Shown here piece by piece: positions 25,857 to 33,566 of a stretch of DNA of 64,000 nt. The notes under the pieces were generated by a model. It was not told where the DNA came from, did not search any database, and worked only from the letters and a program-made list of their open reading frames with translations. The translations under genes were made by a program, and so were the position numbers. The stretch comes from JAJRTA01 sp965603125 (GTDB taxonomy: Bacteria > Zixibacteria > MSB-5A5 > GN15 > FEB-12), in NCBI GenBank assembly GCA_965603125.1, contig CBFDBU010000007.1:96105-160104 (forward strand). The letters are read 5' to 3'. Position 1 is the stretch's first letter, and each line of letters opens with the position of its first letter.

Positions 25857-26762
25857 CTACGGACACGGCGACGGTTCAGGACCCTCGTTGAACATGAACT
25901 CCACCAGGTAAACCAGGTCGGCGATGTCAATCAGTTCGGCTCCGTCGCCGTTGACGTCCGCCTCCGCATGGCAAGCTGGCTGTGGGCCGTCTGCAAACAT
26001 GTATTCTACCAGGTAAACCAGGTCACCTATGTCGATGGGCAGCGCGCCCGAGTGGTTGATATCCCCCCGAAATACGCAGCAGCCGGACGTGTACTGCACG
26101 GTAAGGATAGAAGAGTGCGGGCTCAACTGCCCGGATGCGTCTTCGGCGATCATCAGGTACTGGTAGCTGTGCGCCTCGTCGGAGTCGGTGCCCACGAAGA
26201 TACTGTCGGCCACTCCGGGATTGGCGGGAGATCCGTCGGGAGCATCGATCCTGAAAAAGGAGCCGGCCGAAGGCACCACCCGGCGGTAGATGTGGAAGGT
26301 CAGCCCAGCTACGCCGTTCCATCTCAGCACGATCGGGGAACCGGTTACAGCATCGCCGGTCAGGCCGGTGGGAGGCGGCGGCCAGGCAACCGGGGCCAGG
26401 GCGACGTCTTCGCGCTCAAACGAATTGTCCGGCACTAACTCGGACAGGACGTGTCCCTCTCCCCGGACGGAACTGAAGAAATGGAAATCATACTCATCTC
26501 CGGGCGCTTCCCCCTGGAAGTTCTGGAAGTCGTCATACCAGAAGCCGGCTTCGTACCCGGCGCCGATAGCCCCCTCGATCCTTATTTCGTCGTCGGTATC
26601 GGACAGATAGCCAAAGAAGCTGATCTCGGAGTCTGCCGGGACAGTATGATCGGAATTGGCTATGGCGCCATAGATGGAGCCCTGGGCGAAGACGGAACCG
26701 GAACACGGGAGAGCGATAAGAATCGCTGAGGCGATAAATCCTTGTAAGACACGTTTGACCAT
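25857..26762 (-). CDS. Secreted dockerin-like module protein with fibronectin-like region
   Basis: A 301-residue exported protein. The ATG at 26762 has AGGTGA at 8 nt and is followed by a signal peptide (VKRVLQGFIASAILIALPCSG). The N-terminal ~100 residues are an acidic beta region of unknown type. Residues about 125-215 resemble a fibronectin type III fold (PPPPTGLTGDAV, LRWNGV, FHIYRRV). The C-terminus is the paired dockerin-like module (FRGDINHSGALPIDIGDLVY; second DVNGDG, IADLVYLVEFMF). A GTG at 26774 is an alternative start. Function unknown. Confidence 0.75.
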   Translation of the reverse strand: MVKRVLQGFIASAILIALPCSGSVFAQGSIYGAIANSDHTVPADSEISFFGYLSDTDDEIRIEGAIGAGYEAGFWYDDFQNFQGEAPGDEYDFHFFSSVRGEGHVLSELVPDNSFEREDVALAPVAWPPPPTGLTGDAVTGSPIVLRWNGVAGLTFHIYRRVVPSAGSFFRIDAPDGSPANPGVADSIFVGTDSDEAHSYQYLMIAEDASGQLSPHSSILTVQYTSGCCVFRGDINHSGALPIDIGDLVYLVEYMFADGPQPACHAEADVNGDGAELIDIADLVYLVEFMFNEGPEPSPCP

Positions 26763-26916
26763 CGTGTCATTCACCTGAGGGACAAGACTAGGCGTCTCAA
26801 ATGAAATACTTAAAGTTGTCTCTTCGTCTACATTCTACTTCGGTACAACAGACACCGGCTTGAATCCGTGATGGGTAATCATGCAAGACCGAAACGCAAC
26901 CGGCTCTACTCTGGTT

Positions 26917-26945
26917 AAGATAAACGATTGTGACTGTGAAGTCAA
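26917..26945 (-). promoter_or_regulatory. Sigma70-type promoter of the dockerin protein ending at 25857
   Basis: On the minus strand TTGACT (26940-26945), a 17-nt spacer and TATCTT (26917-26922), about 150 nt before the start. The remaining part of 26763-27174 shows nothing else. Confidence 0.6.
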
Positions 26946-27174
26946 TATTTAACTACCTCCGGTGGTAGGATCGTCATGCCGTTACCGGGAATCCGGAGCG
27001 CGGGACGACTGCTCACATCGCGGTCATGCGACTCTGCAAGAGCCCACCGCCGGTCGGGTCGGCTTTCTCGGCTGACTTGACATGCCGACCTGAAGGCGTT
27101 ACATAAGCGTTTATCGGAACCGGATTGAACTGGAACGGCCGCAGCCGGCCAATTTCACGTGAGGAGTTCTCCGC

Positions 27175-27759
27175 TTGGGAAAGAGACCGAGATCGCGCTC
27201 GGGCCGCACTCACGGCCACACCGATCGCCGTATCGACGCCGGCGTCAGAGCGGAAGAAGAGTTGTTCGCTATCCTTGAGGGGATAGTCGGGGAGCCGTTT
27301 CTGTTGATTCTGGACGGTATTCAGGATCCCCACAATCTCGGCGCTTGTTTGCGCTCGGCTGATGCCGCCGGCGTCCACTGTGTAGTGGCGCCGAAGGACC
27401 GCTCGGTCTCGCTCACCGACACCGTTCGCACCATCGCCTGCGGGGCGGCGGAATCCGTGCCGTTTGTGCAGGTTACTAACCTGGTGCGGGTTATGAAGCA
27501 ACTGCAGGATGCCGGCCTTTGGATGGTGGGGACCGCGGACAGCGCAGGTTCCACTATCTACGATACTGATCTGACAGGCCCTCTCGGTGTGGTAATGGGC
27601 GCCGAGGGCAAAGGATTGCGCAGGCTCACGCAGGAATGCTGCGACTTCCTGGCGCGGATTCCCATGGCCGGGAGGGTGGAATGCCTCAACGTCTCAGTGG
27701 CTACGGGGGTCTGCCTGTTCGAGGCAGTTCGTCAACGACTTGTCTCACACGGCAAGTAA
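27175..27759 (+). CDS. rlmB: SPOUT-family 23S rRNA 2'-O-methyltransferase, RlmB-like, without the usual N-terminal domain
   Basis: A 194-residue TrmH/SpoU-family methyltransferase using S-adenosylmethionine to methylate a ribose 2'-OH, most like RlmB (G2251 of 23S rRNA). Motif 1 is DGIQDPHNLGACLRSADAAG, motif 2 VVMGAEGKGLRRL and motif 3 IPMAGRVECLNVSVATG with the knot. Most RlmB proteins have a ~75-residue L30e-like RNA-binding domain first. Here only a ~35-residue basic tail (GKRPRSRSGRTHGH) remains. The start is TTG at 27175, preceded by GAGGAG at 8 nt, so the short form looks genuine. Confidence 0.85.
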   Translation: MGKRPRSRSGRTHGHTDRRIDAGVRAEEELFAILEGIVGEPFLLILDGIQDPHNLGACLRSADAAGVHCVVAPKDRSVSLTDTVRTIACGAAESVPFVQVTNLVRVMKQLQDAGLWMVGTADSAGSTIYDTDLTGPLGVVMGAEGKGLRRLTQECCDFLARIPMAGRVECLNVSVATGVCLFEAVRQRLVSHGK

Positions 27760-27790
27760 CATGCTCCTCAGCCCCCCGCCAGCGTTTTTC

Positions 27791-27819
27791 TTGACAGATT
27801 ACAGCCGCGGGCTTATAAT
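27791..27819 (+). promoter_or_regulatory. Consensus sigma70 promoter of tRNA-Thr
   Basis: A perfect TTGACA (27791-27796), a 17-nt spacer and a perfect TATAAT (27814-27819), ending 26 nt before the mature tRNA. Confidence 0.9.
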
Positions 27820-27845
27820 GCCGAACGGGTGAATAGGTGATAAAA

Positions 27846-27918
27846 GCCACCGTAGCTCAGTTGGCAGAGCAATTGATTCGTAATCAATAGGTCAGCGGTT
27901 CGACCCCGCTCGGTGGCT
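27846..27918 (+). tRNA. tRNA-Thr (anticodon CGU)
   Basis: A complete cloverleaf: a 7-bp acceptor (GCCACCG with CGGTGGC), D arm, anticodon stem ATTGA/TCAAT with loop TTCGTAA giving anticodon CGT, a T arm AGCGG/CCGCT with loop TTCGACC, and discriminator T. The CCA end is not encoded. It decodes ACG. Confidence 0.95.
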
Positions 27919-28187
27919 TGAATGTCTTCGTTGCCACGATACTACCCTGATACAGTACAGTATGATATTGAGATGACTTCACTATTGTATGGCGCAGATG
28001 CGAGTCCAGTTGTCGGCTCGGTCACTGGCGCGACCACATGTAAAGCTTCAAGTGACGCCGCTAATCCCGCCTGATACCTTGTATTAGAGGGTACTGTTGA
28101 TCTATGCACGCGGCATCGACTATGGCAGTTTCGGCAGTATCACAACAAGGCACATGTTACCTTTTTCACAATCTGGCCCGATTTCGA

Positions 28188-28216
28188 TTGGATTCGCATC
28201 TCCATGATGTTATTAT
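28188..28216 (+). promoter_or_regulatory. Promoter of the aminotransferase gene
   Basis: TTGGAT (28188-28193), a 17-nt spacer and TATTAT (28211-28216). I see nothing else in the 27919-28338 gap. Confidence 0.5.
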
Positions 28217-28338
28217 GATAATGGAACGGTAGAAACAGCGTTGGCGGTCAGGACGGACGTTGCCGAATACCGGCTGTTGTTGTGGATTTCTGGCGTTGAT
28301 TGCCATCCGGAGTTGGAATACAGGGAAAGGATGTCGTC

Positions 28339-29544
28339 ATGGCAATAGTTGAACACAGTGTCAATACGGAGAAGTGGCCCATTGCACCACACGTCGTTGA
28401 CCTGGAAGCTTCCATAATCAGAGAGATTCTGAAAATATCATCGCAACCTGGTGTAGTCTCTTTTGCGGGCGGTCTTCCGGCGCCGGAATTGTTCCCACTG
28501 GACGACCTGCGGCAGGCAATGGAAGACTCGTTGAAAAAGTACAAGGACGCCTGTGTGCAGTATTCGCTGTCCAGAGGTATCGTGCCGCTGCGCGAGTTGG
28601 TGGCAGAGCGGGCTACCAAGCGTGGAACGGCCACTGACGTGGATAACCTGCTAATCACTTCCGGTGGCCAGCAGGCGATTGAACTGATCGGCCGCGCCTT
28701 TATCGCCCCTGGCGACTACATAATCACCGAGAACCCGACCTACGTCGGCGCCCTGCAGGCCTTCAACATCTACCAGGCGCGCTATGCACCAGTGGAAATG
28801 GATGACGAAGGGTTGATTGTTGATCTGGTCGAAGAGAATATCCGCAAGTTTAGACCCAAACTGATCTACACCATTTCCAACTTCCAGAACCCGACCGGGA
28901 TCACCATGTCCCGCGCGCGTCGTGAAGCGCTTATTGACATAGCCAACAAGTATGATATTCCCATTGTCGACGACAATCCATACGGTGATATCAGGTTCGC
29001 CGGAAAGGCGCAACCGACTTTGAAATCGATTGGCGGGGATACGGTTATTGCCGTACGTACATTTTCCAAGGTGATTGCTCCCGGCCTCCGTATCGGCTGG
29101 ATGAACGGACCCAGGAATTTCATCCCGCATATCGAGAAGATCAAACAATGTGTCGACCTGCACACAAATACTCTGTGCCAGTATATGATCTACGAGTTTG
29201 TCAGCGCCGGTAAGCTGGAGCCGCACATCGAGAAAATAAAGGTCGACTACAGGACCAAGCGTAACCTAATGCTTGAGACGATGCGCAAGACTTTCCCCGC
29301 AGGCGTGAAGTGGACCGAACCGGAGGGAGGTCTGTTCCTGTGGGTGGAGCTTCCGCAGCACATGTCCGCGAAGGATTTGTTGCCAAAGGCGGTTGAGATG
29401 AAGGTGGCCTATGTCTACGGCCAGCCGTTCCACCCGGACGGACGGGGCGTAAACACGCTGCGATTGAATTTTTCCAACGCCACCCTCGAGAACATCGAGA
29501 AAGGAACCGCCAGACTGGGAAAAGTGATTAGCGAGAACATGTAG
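28339..29544 (+). CDS. PLP-dependent class I aminotransferase (2-aminoadipate/LysN-like)
   Basis: A 401-residue fold-type I aminotransferase. The PLP-lysine lies in RTFSKVIAPGLRIGW. The substrate-arginine region is near the C-terminus (NTLRLNFSN), and SNFQNPTG and VDDNPYG are the cofactor-ring motifs. The overall look is that of the LysN/2-aminoadipate or multi-substrate aromatic aminotransferase group. The ATG at 28339 has AAAGGA at about 7 nt. It is followed by a terminator, then by the dapF-like/trp operon, so it could contribute to lysine or aromatic amino acid metabolism. Confidence 0.85.
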   Translation: MAIVEHSVNTEKWPIAPHVVDLEASIIREILKISSQPGVVSFAGGLPAPELFPLDDLRQAMEDSLKKYKDACVQYSLSRGIVPLRELVAERATKRGTATDVDNLLITSGGQQAIELIGRAFIAPGDYIITENPTYVGALQAFNIYQARYAPVEMDDEGLIVDLVEENIRKFRPKLIYTISNFQNPTGITMSRARREALIDIANKYDIPIVDDNPYGDIRFAGKAQPTLKSIGGDTVIAVRTFSKVIAPGLRIGWMNGPRNFIPHIEKIKQCVDLHTNTLCQYMIYEFVSAGKLEPHIEKIKVDYRTKRNLMLETMRKTFPAGVKWTEPEGGLFLWVELPQHMSAKDLLPKAVEMKVAYVYGQPFHPDGRGVNTLRLNFSNATLENIEKGTARLGKVISENM

Positions 29545-29616
29545 CCGATCGTATCCGGCCGGTTGACTGTGGACAGTCCTTCCTGGCGCTGTTCGCGGAA
29601 TCGATATCCTGAAGGG

Positions 29617-29646
29617 CAGCCCGCATCCGGCGGGCTGTTTTTATTT
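29617..29646 (+). terminator. Rho-independent terminator or attenuator before the dapF-like/trp operon
   Basis: A perfect 8-bp stem CAGCCCGC/GCGGGCTG with a 5-nt loop and TTTTTATTT. It lies 72 nt after the aminotransferase stop and only about 34 nt before the first operon gene. It may end the upstream transcript or attenuate entry into the operon. No Trp-rich leader peptide is visible. Confidence 0.75.
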
Positions 29647-29679
29647 GAACGCGGGGTGGGTATATGCTATCAAGGCTTT

Positions 29680-30519
29680 GTGAGAATCGCATTTGCCAAG
29701 TATCATGCCCTGTTCAACGACTTCATTGTCATCGAGAGTCATCGCAGACGACTGTCTCGAGTGAACCTTTCGGAGCTGGCGGCGGCAATATGTGACCGGC
29801 GGCCCGGGGTCGGAGCCGATGGTATTCTCTATCTAGCAAGTGGCCCGCGAGGCGATGTCATTGATATCTACAACGCCGACGGCAGTTGGGCGGAGAAGTC
29901 CGGCAACGGTCTGCGCATTGCCGCTCTGCACCGATTCAGGGAGGATCGACGGAGGCGGAGCTTCACGTTTCTGATGAACGGCCTGCCGCATCGGACGCGA
30001 GTACTCGACAAAGCGGATGGTGGTATGTTGATCAGGACCGACCTGGGTACGCCGGAGTTTGAGTCGGCGAGGGTGCCGATCCGCACCCGCAGAAAACACA
30101 TGATCAATGCGCCCCTGAAGCTGGCAGGTCTGGATTTCCCGGTGACGTGCCTGTCGGTGGGCAATCCTCACACGGTTCTGTTCGTGAAAGACTTCGACTT
30201 CGACTGGAAGCAACTGGGTTCTGAAATCGAGGTTCACCGGGCGTTTCCCAATCACACCAACGTGGAGTTCGTGAAGGTGGCCACTCGACGCAGGATCCGC
30301 GTGGCCGACTGGGAGCGGGGGGCGGGGGCCACCGGTTCATCCGGCACCGGGGCGGCGGCTGCCGTTTGTGCCGCGGTGATGTTGGGGCTGGTTGATCGGG
30401 AGTGCGAAGTGCAGTTTGAGACCGGTTCCCTCTTCGTCAAGTGGAACGAAGTCAGCAACCTTATTGAACTGACCGGACCGGCCGTGTTTGTTGCCGAGGG
30501 GGAGTTTGCACTTCCATGA
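29680..30519 (+). CDS. Diaminopimelate epimerase (DapF) homologue with both catalytic cysteines replaced by serine
   Basis: A 279-residue DapF-fold protein. DapF converts LL- to meso-diaminopimelate with two cysteines. Here the first motif reads EKSGNG (Ser 74, codon at 29899) instead of CGNG, and the second reads GSSGTGA (Ser 221, codon at 30340) instead of CGTG. Other family residues remain: NDF near the N-terminus, NADGS (65-69), GNPH (161-164), HTNVEF and ERGAGAT. The start is probably GTG at 29680 (RIAFAKYHAL follows, as in DapF). Its stop overlaps trpE by four nt, so it is the first gene of the trp operon. It may be a slow epimerase, a different isomerase or hydratase, or a binding protein. 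Confidence 0.85.
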   Translation: MRIAFAKYHALFNDFIVIESHRRRLSRVNLSELAAAICDRRPGVGADGILYLASGPRGDVIDIYNADGSWAEKSGNGLRIAALHRFREDRRRRSFTFLMNGLPHRTRVLDKADGGMLIRTDLGTPEFESARVPIRTRRKHMINAPLKLAGLDFPVTCLSVGNPHTVLFVKDFDFDWKQLGSEIEVHRAFPNHTNVEFVKVATRRRIRVADWERGAGATGSSGTGAAAAVCAAVMLGLVDRECEVQFETGSLFVKWNEVSNLIELTGPAVFVAEGEFALP

Positions 30520-31976
30520 TCTCGTTGCCTGAAGTCAGGAAGTTGAACGCAAAAGGGAACGTAGTTCCGATCTTTTGCCGGATCCCCGCTGATCTCGATA
30601 CCCCGGTTTCGGCCTATATCAAACTGGCCCGGTCAAAGCGCAGTTCTTTCCTCCTGGAATCGATTGAGGGCGGGGAGAAAATTGCCCGCTATTCCTTTAT
30701 AGGGTTCAAGCCTTTTCTCGTGGTGGAGGGAAACGCCGGCAAGGTCATTCTCAGGCAGAAGGGCAGAAGGACAACCCTCACAGCCGATCCCCGGGAGTTT
30801 CTCGATGAACTGTTTTCAGTCTACAGACCGGTCAGAGTTGAACAGTTGCCCCGGTTCACCGGTGGGGCAGTGGGGTATTTCTCTTATGATGCCGTGCGGT
30901 GGGTGGAGCGGATTTCCGACCGGAATGCGGATGAAGTCGGTCTGCCGGAAATGCGTTTCGGTTTCTATGACCGCCTTGTTGTCTTCGACCACCTCAAACA
31001 GGAAATCCTGCTGATAGCCAATGTCCTTCATGAGAAAGGGCAGCCGGGCCTGAAAGACAAGTACAACTCGGCGGTGGCGGCAATCGCCCGTATGAAACAA
31101 AACCTGAGAAAGCCGACGAAACCCGACGACGACCACAGGCCGCGTCGCGTCAGGGTAGTGGCGCACTGCCGACAGGAAGAGTTCACCCGCATGGTGCGGC
31201 GGGCAAAGCACTACATCCGGGAGGGAGACATTCTGCAGGTGGTCCTCTCGCAGCGATGGCATCTCGATTGTGACCGGTCGGCGCTTTCAGTCTACCGGCG
31301 ACTGCGAAGAATCAATCCGTCACCGTACATGTTCCTGCTCAGGTTCGGCTCGGACGCGATTATCGGGGCTTCCCCGGAGATGATGGTCCGCGTTGAGAAA
31401 GGCACGATTGAGACCCGACCGATCGCCGGGACACGGCCACGGGGAGCCAGCGACACCGAAGACGAGAAACGAATCCGCAGCCTCATGGCCGATCCCAAGG
31501 AGCTGGCAGAGCATACTATGCTTCTCGACCTCAGCCGCAATGACATCGGCCGGGTCAGCCGGGCGGGCACGGTCCGTATCGGCGAGAGGATGGTTCCGGA
31601 GAAGTACTCGCACGTCATACACCTGGTGAGTTCGGTCACCGGTCGACTCAAGAAGAGAACCAGCCCATTGGACGGTCACTTCGCGTGTTTCCCCGCCGGG
31701 ACGGTGTCGGGAGCGCCGAAGATTCGCGCCATGGAGATTATCGACGAACTGGAAACGGAACGCCGGGGCGTCTACGCCGGGTCTGTTGCTTACCTTGACT
31801 TCTGGGGAAACCTTGACTCCTGCATCGCCATCAGGACAATCGTCAAGAGAAAAAACAGGTATTACCTGCAGGCGGGGGCGGGCATAGTGGCCGACTCCAA
31901 ACCACTGCGCGAATTCCGGGAAACCGAAGCCAAGGCTCGCGCCCTCATGGAGGCTGTCGCGGGAAACGATACCTGA
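30516..31976 (+). CDS. trpE: Anthranilate synthase component I
   Basis: A 486-residue chorismate-using enzyme that forms anthranilate with ammonia from TrpG. C-terminal chorismate-binding domain motifs are SPEMMVRVE, IAGTRPRGA, FPAGTVSGAPKIRAMEII and AGAGIVADS near the end. The N-terminal half holds the usual feedback-inhibition region (LLESIEGGEKIARYSFIG), with the serine/tryptophan-binding LLES motif intact, so tryptophan inhibition is likely. ATGA overlap with the dapF-like gene; its stop overlaps trpG by one nt. Confidence 0.96.
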   Translation: MISLPEVRKLNAKGNVVPIFCRIPADLDTPVSAYIKLARSKRSSFLLESIEGGEKIARYSFIGFKPFLVVEGNAGKVILRQKGRRTTLTADPREFLDELFSVYRPVRVEQLPRFTGGAVGYFSYDAVRWVERISDRNADEVGLPEMRFGFYDRLVVFDHLKQEILLIANVLHEKGQPGLKDKYNSAVAAIARMKQNLRKPTKPDDDHRPRRVRVVAHCRQEEFTRMVRRAKHYIREGDILQVVLSQRWHLDCDRSALSVYRRLRRINPSPYMFLLRFGSDAIIGASPEMMVRVEKGTIETRPIAGTRPRGASDTEDEKRIRSLMADPKELAEHTMLLDLSRNDIGRVSRAGTVRIGERMVPEKYSHVIHLVSSVTGRLKKRTSPLDGHFACFPAGTVSGAPKIRAMEIIDELETERRGVYAGSVAYLDFWGNLDSCIAIRTIVKRKNRYYLQAGAGIVADSKPLREFRETEAKARALMEAVAGNDT

Positions 31977-32542
31977 TGCTGTTCCTGCTTGACAACTACG
32001 ACTCCTTCACGTACAACTTAGTCCAGTACTTAGGTGAATTGGGAGCCGACATTGTCGTCTATCGCAACGACGAGATCACCGTGCCTGAGATCGCCGCCAT
32101 GAATCCGGAGGCCATAGTCCTCTCTCCCGGGCCGGGGCGACCGGAGAATGCGGGCATTATGAATCAGCTTGTCATTGAGCTGGCGGGAAAAGTGCCTATC
32201 TTGGGCGTCTGTTTAGGTCACCAGGCGATTGCCCAGGTGTACGGCGCTCGAATCGGCTACGCACCGGTGTTGATGCACGGCAAGACCTCGAACATTCGCC
32301 ACCGGGGTTCACTGCTGTTTCGGGGATTGCCCAATCCTTTTGTGGCCACGCGCTACCATTCATTGGTGGTGGAACCCGACAGCCTTCCGCGCGAGTTCAA
32401 GGTGACCGCTTGGTGCGACGATGACGTCATAATGGGTATAGAACATCGGCAACTGGCCCTCTACGGTGTGCAGTTTCACCCGGAATCAATCATGACGCCC
32501 GACGGCAAGGCAATGCTTGGTAATTTCCTGGAGAGTTTGTGA
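31976..32542 (+). CDS. trpG: Anthranilate synthase component II (glutamine amidotransferase)
   Basis: A 188-residue class I glutamine amidotransferase supplying ammonia to TrpE. The nucleophile is Cys 79 in GVCLGHQ, with FHPES carrying the catalytic His and Glu, and the oxyanion motif SPGPGRP. The length is normal for a stand-alone TrpG/PabA. Because no pabB or pabA is seen here, it may also serve folate synthesis. It is coupled by a TGATG overlap to trpE upstream and by TGATG to trpD downstream. Confidence 0.95.
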   Translation: MLFLLDNYDSFTYNLVQYLGELGADIVVYRNDEITVPEIAAMNPEAIVLSPGPGRPENAGIMNQLVIELAGKVPILGVCLGHQAIAQVYGARIGYAPVLMHGKTSNIRHRGSLLFRGLPNPFVATRYHSLVVEPDSLPREFKVTAWCDDDVIMGIEHRQLALYGVQFHPESIMTPDGKAMLGNFLESL

Positions 32543-33555
32543 TGATACGCGAGGCCCTGGAAAAAGTCCTGTCCGGTGCGGCGCTCACTTTCGAAGAAGC
32601 AGCCCGCGTGATGGATGCGATCATGACGGGCGAAGCCACCGCCGCCCAGATAGCAGGGCTGCTGATCGCGCTCAAACAGAAGGGTGAGACAGCCCAGGAA
32701 GTGGCCGGGTTCGTTCAGACCATGCGTGACCATGCCGTGAAGGTCACGGTTGACGACGAGCGCGCCGTTGACGGCTGCGGCACCGGGGGCGACGGGGCAC
32801 ACACATTCAATATCTCAACCGCCGCGGCAATTGTCGCGGCCGCGGCCGGTGTCACGGTAGCCAAGCACGGTAACCGTAGCGTCAGCTCAAAATGCGGCTC
32901 GGCCGATCTTCTGGAGGCCTGTGGAGGGAATATCGACCCCGGACCACAGCAGGTTGAGAAGAACATCGGCGATGTCGGCTTTGGCTTCATGTTTGCGCCG
33001 AGTTTCCATCCGGCCATGAAGCACGCCATGACTCCGCGAAAGGAGTTGGGTGTGTGCACGGTTTTTAATATCCTCGGCCCGATGTCCAACCCGGCCCTCG
33101 TGAAACGGCAGCTTATCGGCGTCTACGACGGGGCGCTATTGGGCCTGATGGCAGACGTTCTCGAAATCACCGGTTCGACGAAGATCATAGTGGCTCACTC
33201 CCGTGACGGCCTCGACGAGTTCTCGGTCTCCGCCCCGACTGATTATGTAGAAGTGACGGCCGGCAGCAGAGAAGCGAAAACGCTGCGACCGGATGAGGTC
33301 GGCATAGCCCTATGCGGTACCGATGCTCTCGCCGGCGGTGATGCCGCACGCAACCGTGACATTTTCACTGGGGTTCTGCAAGGTCGACCTGGCCCCTATC
33401 GCGAGGCTGTGATCTTAAATGCCGGGGTGATGACCTATGTAGCCGACAGGGCCGACTCTATCGCCGACGGCGTGAGACTGGCCACCCGGGCGCTGGACAG
33501 CGGGGCAGGGAAGCAATTGCTTGAGGACTGGATTAAGGCTTCACGGACGGCATAA
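32542..33555 (+). CDS. trpD: Anthranilate phosphoribosyltransferase
   Basis: A 337-residue enzyme that joins anthranilate to PRPP. It shows the PRPP/pyrophosphate motif GCGTGGDG, the KHGNRSVSSKCGSADLLEACG stretch that binds anthranilate and PRPP, and the metal-binding SRDGLDE. The start was taken as ATG 32542 (GGAG eight nt upstream); the codon before it, GTG 32539, is also in frame. It overlaps the trpG stop by one nt. The next gene begins 11 nt later and is not a Trp enzyme but a transporter. Confidence 0.95.
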   Translation: MIREALEKVLSGAALTFEEAARVMDAIMTGEATAAQIAGLLIALKQKGETAQEVAGFVQTMRDHAVKVTVDDERAVDGCGTGGDGAHTFNISTAAAIVAAAAGVTVAKHGNRSVSSKCGSADLLEACGGNIDPGPQQVEKNIGDVGFGFMFAPSFHPAMKHAMTPRKELGVCTVFNILGPMSNPALVKRQLIGVYDGALLGLMADVLEITGSTKIIVAHSRDGLDEFSVSAPTDYVEVTAGSREAKTLRPDEVGIALCGTDALAGGDAARNRDIFTGVLQGRPGPYREAVILNAGVMTYVADRADSIADGVRLATRALDSGAGKQLLEDWIKASRTA

Positions 33556-33566
33556 AGAAGCGCTCT

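Noticed and set aside
29563..29679. Trp leader peptide before the operon
   Set aside because: The possible short frames contain no run of tryptophan codons, so classic ribosome-mediated attenuation is not supported.
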